A stretch of DNA of 63,394 nt from JAUSIF01 sp040901465 (GTDB lineage Bacteria > Pseudomonadota > Alphaproteobacteria > Rhizobiales > Xanthobacteraceae). The notes beneath the pieces were generated by a model that was not told the origin of the DNA, searched no databases, and worked only from the letters and a program-made list of their open reading frames with translations. The first letter of the stretch is position 1, and every line of letters starts with the position of its first letter. This document shows positions 8,624 through 16,218 of this stretch, piece by piece. The translations under genes and the position numbers were made by a program. The stretch covers positions 1 through 63,394 of the forward strand of contig JBBDYN010000059.1 of assembly GCA_040901465.1 (NCBI GenBank), read 5' to 3'.

Positions 8624-8908
8624 ATGAGAAACGATATTGCTGCTCTCGCGCTCGCTGCCAGCCTCGCAATAAGCACATCAGCATCGGCCGGCGAGCGCAC
8701 CGTGACGCTGGCAGTCGATAACATGTACTGCGCCGTTTGCCCGCTGACCGTGAAGAAGAGTCTCGAGGGTGTCGCCGGTGTAAACAAGGTCACGGTTTCG
8801 TATGCTCGGAAGACCGCGGTTGTGACCTTTGACGACGCCAAGACGGACGTGGACGCCCTCACGCGAGCCACGACCAACGCCGGCTACCCGTCGGCGCCTA
8901 AGAGTTGA
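8624..8908 (+). CDS. merP: periplasmic mercury-binding protein MerP
   Basis: A 94-residue protein with a cleavable signal peptide (about 1-22, ending SASAGE) and one heavy-metal-associated domain. The metal motif is MYCAVC with Cys36 and Cys39, close to the family GMTCxxC. It captures Hg(II) in the periplasm and passes it to the MerT cysteines. An AGGAAGG ribosome-binding site lies upstream. The stop codon is two bases before the merA ATG, so translation is probably coupled. Confidence 0.92.
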   Translation: MRNDIAALALAASLAISTSASAGERTVTLAVDNMYCAVCPLTVKKSLEGVAGVNKVTVSYARKTAVVTFDDAKTDVDALTRATTNAGYPSAPKS

Positions 8909-8910
8909 CG

Positions 8911-10338
8911 ATGCGTGCACACGTAGGTGGCGTCACCGGAAATCAGCCCTACGATCTCGCGGTCATCGGCGCGGGTTCGGCAGGGTTTGCTGCCGCAATC
9001 AGCGCCGCCGAGCAGGGCGCGCATGTGGCGCTCATCGGCCACGGTACGATCGGCGGCACCTGCGTGAACGTGGGCTGCATTCCGTCGAAGAACTTGATCC
9101 GCGCCACCGAAGCCCTCCATCAGGCGAGTACGGCCTCGCGCTTTGCCGGCATTCGCGGCGATAGCTCGCTCAAGGACTGGCGTTCGCTCGTGCACCAGAA
9201 GGATGAGCTTGTCGGGTCGCTGCGCAAGGCCAAATACGTCGATCTCCTCCCGCAGTACAATACCGTGGCCTATATCGAGGGACGCGCCCGGCTCACCGCG
9301 AAGGGCGTCGCAGTGGACGGCAGTTTCCTCGCTTCGGACAAAGTGATTGTCGCGACCGGCGCCTCGCCCTCGCTGCCGCCGATTCCCGGCATGGACAGCG
9401 TGCCGTATCTGACGAGCACGACCGCGCTCGAATTGGAGCGACTGCCGAAATCGCTGCTCGTGATCGGCGGCGGCTATGTCGGCTGCGAGCTCGGCCAGAT
9501 GTTTGCCCGCGCCGGCACCGCGGTCACGATCGTTGATCTCGTTCCGATTCTTTCCACCGCGGAGCCCGAGATTTCCAAGGCGCTGGCCGGCTATTTGCGC
9601 GAGGACGGCATCGCGCTGCGAGAAGGCGTAGCGCCGCTGTCGATCCGGAAGGCCGACGGCGGTATCGCGCTTGAAGTCGCGGCAGGCGGGAAACCGGAGA
9701 CGCTCGCGGCCGAACAGGTTCTGGTGACGACCGGCCGGCGACCGAACACCGAAGGGCTCGGCCTTGCCGAAGCCGGGGTCGAGTTGCTTCCCATCGGCGG
9801 CGTCAAGGTGGACGACCGCATGCGGACGACGCGCGCCGGCGTCTACGCCGCCGGCGACGTCACCGGCCGCGACCAGTTCGTCTACATGGCCGCGTACGGC
9901 GCCAGGATCGCCGCTATGAACGCTTTGAATGGTGACACGCTGCGCTACGACAACAGCGCGATGCCCTCGGTCGTCTTCACCGATCCTCAGGTGGCGAGCG
10001 TCGGTCTCACGGAGGCGGAGGCGCGCGCGACCGGCCATAACGTTCGAACTTCCGTATTGGATCTCGATCAGGTTCCGCGAGCGCAGGCCGCGCGCGATAC
10101 GCGCGGGCTCATCAAGCTCGTTGCAGACGGGAAGACGAACAGGTTGCTCGGCGCGCACATTCTTGCGCCCGAAGGCGGCGACAGCATCCAGACGGCGGCG
10201 CTTGCGATCCGGCAGGGGCTGACGATCGACGATCTTGTCGATACCGTCTTCCCCTATCTCACGACGGTGGAAGGGCTGAAGCTCGCGGCACTGGGGTTCG
10301 AGAAGGATGTGGCGAAGCTCTCATGCTGCGCCGTGTAG
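8911..10338 (+). CDS. merA: mercury(II) reductase
   Basis: A cytosolic FAD-disulfide enzyme that reduces Hg(II) to volatile Hg(0) with NADPH. From the ATG at 8911 it has 475 residues. The FAD-binding IGAGSAGFAA and redox pair GTCVNVGCIPSK (Cys51/Cys56) are present, and an NADPH-binding GGGYVGCELGQ lies mid-protein. The C-terminal vicinal cysteines KLSCCAV mark a mercuric reductase rather than another flavin reductase. The N-terminal metal-binding domain of longer MerA proteins is absent. A TTG at 8905 overlapping the merP stop is a less likely start. Confidence 0.95.
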   Translation: MRAHVGGVTGNQPYDLAVIGAGSAGFAAAISAAEQGAHVALIGHGTIGGTCVNVGCIPSKNLIRATEALHQASTASRFAGIRGDSSLKDWRSLVHQKDELVGSLRKAKYVDLLPQYNTVAYIEGRARLTAKGVAVDGSFLASDKVIVATGASPSLPPIPGMDSVPYLTSTTALELERLPKSLLVIGGGYVGCELGQMFARAGTAVTIVDLVPILSTAEPEISKALAGYLREDGIALREGVAPLSIRKADGGIALEVAAGGKPETLAAEQVLVTTGRRPNTEGLGLAEAGVELLPIGGVKVDDRMRTTRAGVYAAGDVTGRDQFVYMAAYGARIAAMNALNGDTLRYDNSAMPSVVFTDPQVASVGLTEAEARATGHNVRTSVLDLDQVPRAQAARDTRGLIKLVADGKTNRLLGAHILAPEGGDSIQTAALAIRQGLTIDDLVDTVFPYLTTVEGLKLAALGFEKDVAKLSCCAV

Positions 10339-10376
10339 CTGGCGTCAGAGACAATCCACGACGGAGACGGCCGATC

Positions 10377-11066
10377 ATGACGCGGAACGAGATCGTGACA
10401 GTCGAAGAGATGTGGGAATCCGTGGCTCGAAGCTTCCCGGTGCCCTTGGCGGAGGAGCAGCGTGTCGGCATAGTGCTTCTTCGCGAACTGGCGGGAGGCA
10501 AACCGGTCGCTGTCGCTCGGCTCGCGGAGGCTCTCGGCGCCTCGCTTCCCGCCACGGAGACGCTCGTCCGGAATTGGGCTCTGGCCCCGCTGGTCCATTT
10601 CGGGGACGCAGGCGAAATTCGGGGTTTCCATGGACTTGCGGCAGTGCCTATGTCGCACCGGTTCGCAATCGGTGGGCGTACGTTGTGGACATGGTGCGCA
10701 TACGACACGCTCTTCCTCCCCGAGCTCCTGGGTCAGACCGCGGCGGTCGAGTCGAGCGATCCTGAAACCGGCCAATTGATCCGCCTCACTGTCTCGCCGG
10801 ACCGCGTTGAGACCGCGGAGCCGGCCGACGTGGCCGTGTCAATGGTACGGCCGGGAGCCTGGGACCTCACGTCGGCGCTCCGCATTATGACGTCGGCCTG
10901 CCACCACATCTTCTTCTTCGCGTCGCGCGCGGCGGGAGAGCGCTGGCGGGTGAAGCATGCCGATGTCGTCCTGCTGTCGCTCGATGAGGCCTTCGCGTTC
11001 GCAAAGCGCTTCAATGCCCACGTGTTCGGTGCGGAATTGGCGCGGCGCCGGGCCCGCGCGGCGTAA
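10377..11066 (+). CDS. merB: alkylmercury (organomercurial) lyase
   Basis: Cleaves the carbon-mercury bond of compounds such as methyl- or phenylmercury, releasing Hg(II) for MerA. At 229 residues from the ATG at 10377 it has the usual size. The catalytic set is complete: WCAYDTL gives Cys107 and Asp110, and SACHHIFF gives Cys175, matching Cys96/Asp99/Cys159 of the plasmid R831b enzyme. The start is supported by GGAGA about ten bases upstream. Last gene of the merTPAB run, 38 bases after merA. Confidence 0.93.
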   Translation: MTRNEIVTVEEMWESVARSFPVPLAEEQRVGIVLLRELAGGKPVAVARLAEALGASLPATETLVRNWALAPLVHFGDAGEIRGFHGLAAVPMSHRFAIGGRTLWTWCAYDTLFLPELLGQTAAVESSDPETGQLIRLTVSPDRVETAEPADVAVSMVRPGAWDLTSALRIMTSACHHIFFFASRAAGERWRVKHADVVLLSLDEAFAFAKRFNAHVFGAELARRRARAA

Positions 11067-11228
11067 AGTCCCCCGACTGCGTGTCGGCAGACGTGAGGAC
11101 GCGCCACGCCCCGCACCCGTGCGTTTACGACCATTTTCAGGCCACTTAACGCTCTCTTAGGCCGGTCCGGGCTAAGCAAAGCGTGGGTGAGCCGCGCCAG
11201 GACGGCGCGTGCACGGACGGAGAAACCG

Positions 11229-11999
11229 ATGGATCTCACCACCGGGCTGGGCCTGTTTGCCGGGGCCGCGGTGGTCGTCTCGCTCATCCTGATGGGCGGC
11301 GACCTCCGGACATTCTACGACGTCCACGCCATCATCGTGATCTTCGGCGGTTCGTTCGCCGCGACCCTCATCCGTTTTCCGCTCGCTTCGATCCTGCACG
11401 GCGTGCCGCTCGGGATGAAATACGTCTTCACCATGCGTCGCATGACGCAGCGCGATCTCGTCGACGAGATCGCGAACCTTGCCGACGTCGCGCGCAAGCA
11501 GGGCCCGCTCGGTCTGGAAAAGGTCGAGGTCGAGGATCCGTTTCTCGCCAAGGGCGTGCGCTACGTCGCCGACGGCTACGACGCCAATTTCATCCGCGAG
11601 ACGCTCACCCGCGATCGCGAAACCTTTCTCACGCATCTCGACGAGGGCCAGAAAATCTACCGCGCGATCGGCGACTGCGCGCCGGCCTTCGGCATGGTCG
11701 GCACGCTGATCGGCATGGTGCAGATGTTCGCGAACATGACCGATCCCTCGAAGCTCGGTCCCTTCATGGCGATCGCGCTGCTCGCGACGCTCTACGGCGC
11801 GCTCGTCGCCAACATCCTGTGTCTGCCGATCGCCGACAAGCTGCACGGTAAGCTCGCCGACGAGGAAGTGAACCGCACGCTGATCATCGACGGCGTCCTG
11901 ATGCTGCGCGAGGCCAAGAGCCCGCAGATCGTGCGCGAGATGCTGCTCGCCTATCTGCCCGAGGCGAACCAGGAAAAGGCGGAGACGGTCCCGGCCTGA
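11229..11999 (+). CDS. motA: MotA/PomA-type flagellar motor stator or related proton channel
   Basis: A 256-residue membrane protein with four predicted helices and the large cytoplasmic loop between helices 2 and 3 typical of MotA/PomA. Helix 3 carries the conserved APAFGMVGTLIGMVQMF and helix 4 the LLATLYGALVANILCLPIADKL block. It forms the ion-conducting stator with the MotB-like protein encoded 20 bases downstream. The ATG at 11229 (MDLTTGLG) follows a GGAG site; the frame opens earlier at 11187. No flagellar structural genes are in the window, so a non-flagellar stator role remains possible. Confidence 0.85.
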   Translation: MDLTTGLGLFAGAAVVVSLILMGGDLRTFYDVHAIIVIFGGSFAATLIRFPLASILHGVPLGMKYVFTMRRMTQRDLVDEIANLADVARKQGPLGLEKVEVEDPFLAKGVRYVADGYDANFIRETLTRDRETFLTHLDEGQKIYRAIGDCAPAFGMVGTLIGMVQMFANMTDPSKLGPFMAIALLATLYGALVANILCLPIADKLHGKLADEEVNRTLIIDGVLMLREAKSPQIVREMLLAYLPEANQEKAETVPA

Positions 12000-12019
12000 C
12001 GCCGAGCCGGCAATAGCCA

Positions 12020-12847
12020 ATGTCGAAAAAGCGCGGTGCGGCTCACGGAGGCGGTCACGGCTGGTTCGTGACCTTCGCCGACCTCATGGGCTTGCTCGTG
12101 AGCTTCTTCGTGATGCTGGTGGCCTTCTCGACCCAGGACGCGGCCAAGCTGCAGATCGTCGCCGGCTCCATGCGCGAGGCCTTCGGCACCCAGAAGGAAA
12201 ACCGCTATTCCGGCATCGTCGAGGTGGACGGCCTGCCGACGCGCGCGCGTCTGAAGAACGCCGAGAAGATTCCGCCCGATCTCGCCACCGACCGCCCGTC
12301 GCCCGACCAGCTCGACAACAAGCTGCAAAAGGGCCTGCGCGAGATCACCGACCGCCAGTTCGCGCTCGCCGCGGCCTCGCTACGCCAGGCGCTGCAGGAG
12401 CTTCCCGAGATCACGGAAATCTCCAAGCACATCGTCGTCACCGAGACCAAGGAAGGGCTGAACATCGAGATCGTCGACCAGGACGGCCGCTCCATGTTCC
12501 CCGAGGGCGCGAAGGAGCCGTATGCGCGCACGCGCCGCGTGATCGCGAAAATCTCGGAAGCGGTCCGCAAGCTCCCCTATCGCGTGACCGTCACCGGCCA
12601 CACGGCGGCGACGGGCCAGGCGCAGCGGCCCGGCTACGGCCCGTTCGATCTAAGCGCCGACCGCGCCAACGCCGTGCGCCAGATTTTGCAAGAGGAGGGC
12701 GTGACCAACACGCAGTTCTATATGGTCGCCGGCCGCGCCGACACGCAACCGCTGTTTCCCGAGGACCCCTACCTCGCAGCCAACCGGCGCGTTTCCATCA
12801 CGCTCATGAAAGAGGCGCCGCCCGCGCCGTTTGACGTGAGGCCGTAA
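12020..12847 (+). CDS. motB: MotB-type stator protein with OmpA peptidoglycan-binding domain
   Basis: A 275-residue partner of the MotA-like protein. A short basic N-terminus (MSKKRGAAHGGGHG) is followed by one membrane helix carrying the proton-accepting Asp at residue 21 (FADLMGLLVSFFVMLVAF). The periplasmic OmpA-like domain (about 145-260) has VTGHTAATG, LSADRANAVRQIL and NRRVSITL, which anchor the stator to peptidoglycan. It lies 20 bases after motA, a classic two-gene stator operon. Confidence 0.88.
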   Translation: MSKKRGAAHGGGHGWFVTFADLMGLLVSFFVMLVAFSTQDAAKLQIVAGSMREAFGTQKENRYSGIVEVDGLPTRARLKNAEKIPPDLATDRPSPDQLDNKLQKGLREITDRQFALAAASLRQALQELPEITEISKHIVVTETKEGLNIEIVDQDGRSMFPEGAKEPYARTRRVIAKISEAVRKLPYRVTVTGHTAATGQAQRPGYGPFDLSADRANAVRQILQEEGVTNTQFYMVAGRADTQPLFPEDPYLAANRRVSITLMKEAPPAPFDVRP

Positions 12848-12857
12848 CGTCTTCTTC

Positions 12858-12882
12858 CCTCTCCCCGCAAGCGGGGAGAAGG
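12858..12882. repeat. short palindromic repeat, hairpin after motB
   Basis: CTCCCCGC-AA-GCGGGGAG (12861-12878) is a perfect 8-base stem, flanked by further complementary CTTCTTCC/GGAAAGGAAG. Related CTCTCCCC palindromes occur at 14738-14800 and 55491-55613. No T-run follows, so it is more likely a repeat remnant or mRNA-stabilising hairpin than an intrinsic terminator. Confidence 0.6.
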
Positions 12883-12966
12883 AAAGGAAGGACGTGCTGC
12901 GCTTGACCGCGCCCGCCTGCTGTCCCACATCTGCGGGGACAGGAGCGCGCCAAGGAACGTTTTTTC

Positions 12967-13302
12967 ATGAGTGACCCCGCCGGCCCCAAGGTCGAGGACC
13001 TGACGCCCGAGCAAGTGAAAGCCGGCCTCGACGCGGGCGAGATCGTGCTCGTGGACGTGCGCGAGCCGCACGAGAACCTGGCCGAGCGCATTCCCGGCGG
13101 CGTCCTCAACCCGCTGCAGAGCTTCGATCCCGCCGCCGTGCCCGAGCCCGCGGGCAAGCGCGTGGTGTTCTATTGCCGCTCCGGCCGCCGCTCGGTCACC
13201 GCCTCGCAGCTCACGCAGGCCGCGGGCGCCCCGCACGACGCGCATCTTGCCGGCGGCATCCTCGCCTGGAAGGCGGCGGGGTTCGACACCGAGAGCGGGT
13301 GA
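12967..13302 (+). CDS. single-domain rhodanese-like sulfurtransferase
   Basis: A 111-residue rhodanese domain. The active-site loop is CRSGRRS, with the catalytic Cys at about residue 69. DVREPHE and the C-terminal LAGGILAWKAAGF are further family features. Such proteins move sulfane sulfur to acceptors such as cyanide or partner proteins; the physiological acceptor is not evident. AAGGAA lies about seven bases before the ATG. It lies 119 bases after motB, separated by a repeat hairpin, and is probably independent of it. Confidence 0.9.
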   Translation: MSDPAGPKVEDLTPEQVKAGLDAGEIVLVDVREPHENLAERIPGGVLNPLQSFDPAAVPEPAGKRVVFYCRSGRRSVTASQLTQAAGAPHDAHLAGGILAWKAAGFDTESG

Positions 13303-13345
13303 GCCGGCTGCTTACCTTTTCACCACGCATAGCCGGAGATTGGAC

Positions 13346-13470
13346 TGGATGGCCGGGTCACGCCGCGCCGAGAAAGCGCGGCGGCCCGGCCATGAGGAAT
13401 TGTATTTTGCGTACCGCATTTCAATCTGTCCCTCATGCGCGGGCTTGACCCGCGCATCCAGGGCCCACGC
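13346..13470. repeat. palindromic intergenic repeat pair (RIME-like)
   Basis: Two palindromes in tandem. One has arms GGCCGGGTCACGCCGCGC and GCGCGGCGGCCCGGCC around a short CGAGAAA loop (13351-13392); the second is CATGCGCGGGCTTGACCCGCG near 13434-13455. The same GGCTTGACC core occurs at 2765-2773. The element lies between the rhodanese gene and the polyamine-binding gene. Confidence 0.65.
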
Positions 13471-13512
13471 ATCGGCTGACGAGATTTCGCGAGCCGGAGG
13501 AGGACCGTGAGA

Positions 13513-14646
13513 ATGCCCCGTCTCTTCCTGAATTTCACCCTTGCCATCGCCGCGACCTTCGCCGTCGCGCTCGGCGTCGCGCTGTTCGCCGCGCCCGCGC
13601 CGGCACAGGAGCGCGTGGTCAACATTTATAACTGGTCCGACTACATCGACCCCAAGGTGCTCGAGGACTTCACCAGGGAGACCGGCATCAAGGTCGTCTA
13701 TGACGTGTTCGATAGTAACGACGTGCTCGAAACGAAGCTGCTGGCCGGCAAGACCGGCTATGACGTGGTCGTCCCCTCGCATACCTATCTGCAGCGCCTG
13801 ATTGCCGCGGGCGTATTCCAGAAGCTCGACAAGGCGAAGCTGCCGAACCTGAAAAACGTCTGGCCCGAGATCGGCGGGCGCCTCGCCAAGTTCGATCCCG
13901 GCAACGCCTATGGCGTGAACTACATGTGGGGCACGACCGGCATCGGCCTCAATCTCGACCGCGTGAAGGAGCGCCTCGGCAACGAGCCGCTGAACACCTG
14001 GGACGTCGTGTTCAAGCCGGAGCTGCTCGCGAAGCTCAAGGATTGCGGCGTGCACATGCTGGACGCGCCCGACGAGCTGATCCCGACCGCGTTGCGCTGG
14101 ATGGGCCTCGACCACGATTCCAAAAACCCGGCCGAGATCGAAAAGGCCGGCGCGCTGCTCGCTAGGCTGCGCCCTTACGTGAAGAAGTTTCATTCCTCCG
14201 AATACATCAACGCGCTCGCGAACAACGAGATCTGCCTCGCCGTCGGCTGGTCCGGCGACGTACTGCAGGCGAAAACGCGCGCGCGCGAGGCGGCGGCGGG
14301 TGCGGGGCGCAAGCCCGCGCGCATCGACTACCTGCTGCCGCGCGAAGGCGCGCACATGTGGTTCGACAGCATTGCGATCCCGAAGGACGCGCCGCACGCG
14401 GACGCGGCGCACGCCTTCATTGATTACCTGTTGCGGCCCGAGGTGGCGGCGAAGAACACGAACGCCGTCTCCTACGCGAACGGCAACCTCGCCTCGCAGC
14501 CGTTCATCGACAAGGAGATTTTACAGAACCCGTCGATCTACCCGGACGCGGCGACGATGCAGCGGCTGTTCGTTTCGACGCCCTATGCGCAGGCGGTGCA
14601 GCGCGTGGTCACGCGCGTCTGGACGCGGGTGAAGACGGGGAGATGA
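13513..14646 (+). CDS. polyamine ABC transporter substrate-binding protein (PotF-like)
   Basis: A 377-residue periplasmic binding protein for putrescine/spermidine-type substrates. The signal peptide (about 1-34) ends APAPAQE. The mature start VVNIYNWSDYIDP is diagnostic for the PotD/PotF family, as are the SHTYLQRL and VNYMWGTTGIG regions. The ATG at 13513 is preferred because AGGAGG lies nine bases upstream; a GTG at 13507 is the alternative. No transporter ATPase or permease genes are adjacent, so it is an orphan here. An 85-base fragment of its 3' part is duplicated at 20515-20599. Confidence 0.9.
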   Translation: MPRLFLNFTLAIAATFAVALGVALFAAPAPAQERVVNIYNWSDYIDPKVLEDFTRETGIKVVYDVFDSNDVLETKLLAGKTGYDVVVPSHTYLQRLIAAGVFQKLDKAKLPNLKNVWPEIGGRLAKFDPGNAYGVNYMWGTTGIGLNLDRVKERLGNEPLNTWDVVFKPELLAKLKDCGVHMLDAPDELIPTALRWMGLDHDSKNPAEIEKAGALLARLRPYVKKFHSSEYINALANNEICLAVGWSGDVLQAKTRAREAAAGAGRKPARIDYLLPREGAHMWFDSIAIPKDAPHADAAHAFIDYLLRPEVAAKNTNAVSYANGNLASQPFIDKEILQNPSIYPDAATMQRLFVSTPYAQAVQRVVTRVWTRVKTGR

Positions 14647-14800
14647 CAGCGATGCTGTCATCCCGGGCGCAGCGCAGCGCGAAGTGAAACGAAGTGGTGC
14701 GCTGCAGACCCGGGATCGTTCGATGTGTCAGTTCCAATGTCCCTCTCCCCGCTGGCGGGGAGAGGGTGGCGAGGCGCGAAGCGCCGAGCCGGGAGAGGGG
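14644..14800. repeat. composite palindromic repeat downstream of the polyamine-binding gene
   Basis: Contains GACAGCGATGCTGTC (14645-14659), a long pair CCCGGGCGCAGCGCAGC ... GCGCTGCAGACCCGGG, and a third hairpin built from CCTCTCCCCGC and GCGGGGAGAGGG, then GGCGCGAAGCGCC. The first two units recur at 20601-20727, again beside polyamine-binding gene sequence. Confidence 0.7.
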
Positions 14801-14818
14801 CAACGGCAAGACCGCAAC

Positions 14819-15286
14819 TCAGTCCATGCAGTTCGTCCGCACGAGCACCGTCATTGGATCGATCTCGAATTCCTGCTCGAGCGTTCGGTCGAATAGGGCG
14901 AGCCAGGCGCGCTGCGCCTTGTAGGCGTCCTTCTCGCGCTCCTGCGGGCAGGTGAATTTCATGCCCGCCGCGTTCTGCAGGTGATGCACGAGTTCGTGCA
15001 CCAGGACCGAAACTTCCGCTGGCGTGGTGCCGGTCCAGCCCTCATGCAGGTAAATGATCCGGCGCGTGTCGACGTAGAGCGCATAGACGTCCTGGCCGAC
15101 GTCCGCCGGCGCCGAACGGCCGGCTTCCGCCGCGACGTTGGGCGCCCGGTCCGACGCGAGCCCGCGGTAGCGCACCGCCGCCATCCGCGCCGAAGTCACG
15201 GTCTCCACCTGCGGGTGGTCGTAGTTTGCCGGCAGGCCGAAATTGATGGAAAGCCACGTTACGAGAACGGTGAGCAGGGCTTGCAT
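14819..15286 (-). CDS. putative secreted or membrane-anchored zinc peptidase with HELVH motif
   Basis: A 155-residue protein with an N-terminal hydrophobic segment (MQALLTVLVTWLSINFG) and a zinc-peptidase motif HELVHHLQN at 97-105. A possible third ligand or base is not identified. Three cysteines lie near the C-terminus, including TCPQERE and TNCMD. Similar small proteins in rhizobia are annotated only as uncharacterised (DUF6647-type); I cannot name a substrate. A GGGAGGA ribosome-binding site supports the ATG at 15286. Confidence 0.65.
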   Translation of the reverse strand: MQALLTVLVTWLSINFGLPANYDHPQVETVTSARMAAVRYRGLASDRAPNVAAEAGRSAPADVGQDVYALYVDTRRIIYLHEGWTGTTPAEVSVLVHELVHHLQNAAGMKFTCPQEREKDAYKAQRAWLALFDRTLEQEFEIDPMTVLVRTNCMD

Positions 15287-15555
15287 GGCGAAAATCCTCC
15301 CTCGTCGCCGGCGCGGAATTTCGTCCGCTCGCCGAGGAACTTGCTGGCGCGCCGCGTCACAATGAATCAGCGAGGCGTCTTGCTACCGAAGTCGCGCCGG
15401 CCGCCGCACGACTGAAGAAACCGTTGTCTCTCAATGGCATGCGGCCCAGTGGAGCGTCCGCCGGACAAGTGCTTTGGTCCCGGTACTGAAGTATTGTCGC
15501 CCCGGCTGCATGGACGCGAGTATTCTCGCGGCGGATGAGCGGGCGAGTGCGTCGA

Positions 15556-16215
15556 ATGAAAATTCTCGTCGTCGACGATCACGTCTTGATCCGCGAGGCG
15601 CTGCGCGGCGTGCTCAAGGAATTGAAGGCCGACGCCGCGATCGTCGAGGCGCCGGATTCGCGCCAGGCGATGCAACGGGTCGAGGAGAATCCGGATCTTG
15701 AGTTGATCCTGCTGGATTTGCGCTTGCCGGATCGGGACGGTCTTGCCGTGCTGGCGGAGTTGCGGGAACGTTATCCGGCCGTTTCCGTCGTGGTCATGTC
15801 GGCCAGCGACGACCGCGAAAACGTCGCCAAGGCGCTTGAAATCGGCGCGCTCGGATTCATCCCGAAGTCGTCGCCGCGCGAAGTGATGTTGAGCGCGCTC
15901 AATCTCATCTTCTCCGGCGGCGTGTATATCCCGCCCGAAATACTCGGCCGTCAGGCGCGGGCGGCGATTCAACAGGCGCCCGCTGCGCGCGCGAGTGCCG
16001 CCGATCTCGGCCTCACCGAGCGGCAGATTGACGTGCTCGCCTTGATGATGCAGGGGAAAAGCAACAAGGCGATCTGCCGCGTGCTCGATCTTGCCGAGCC
16101 CACGGTGAAGAACCACGTCACCGCGATCCTGAAGGCGCTGAAGGCGACGAACCGCACGGAAGCCGTGATCGCCGCGGGCGCGATCGGCCTCGGGTCCGCG
16201 AAGGACGCGCCTTAG
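15556..16215 (+). CDS. NarL/LuxR-type response regulator
   Basis: A 219-residue regulator. The receiver domain (1-120) begins MKILVVDDH, has phospho-acceptor Asp54 (LLDLRLPD) and Lys in IPKSS. The C-terminal LuxR-type HTH (about 150-210) has LTERQIDVLALMMQGKSNK and an intact recognition helix. It converges tail to tail with the hybrid kinase, three bases apart, and is the obvious candidate partner. An ATG at 15535 would add seven residues. The 248-base gap upstream shows no gene. Confidence 0.9.
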   Translation: MKILVVDDHVLIREALRGVLKELKADAAIVEAPDSRQAMQRVEENPDLELILLDLRLPDRDGLAVLAELRERYPAVSVVVMSASDDRENVAKALEIGALGFIPKSSPREVMLSALNLIFSGGVYIPPEILGRQARAAIQQAPAARASAADLGLTERQIDVLALMMQGKSNKAICRVLDLAEPTVKNHVTAILKALKATNRTEAVIAAGAIGLGSAKDAP

Positions 16216-16218
16216 CCG

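Noticed and set aside
11229..12847. TolQ/TolR or ExbB/ExbD pair
   Set aside because: The second protein has an OmpA peptidoglycan-binding domain and the MotB helix, which fits a MotAB-type stator better.
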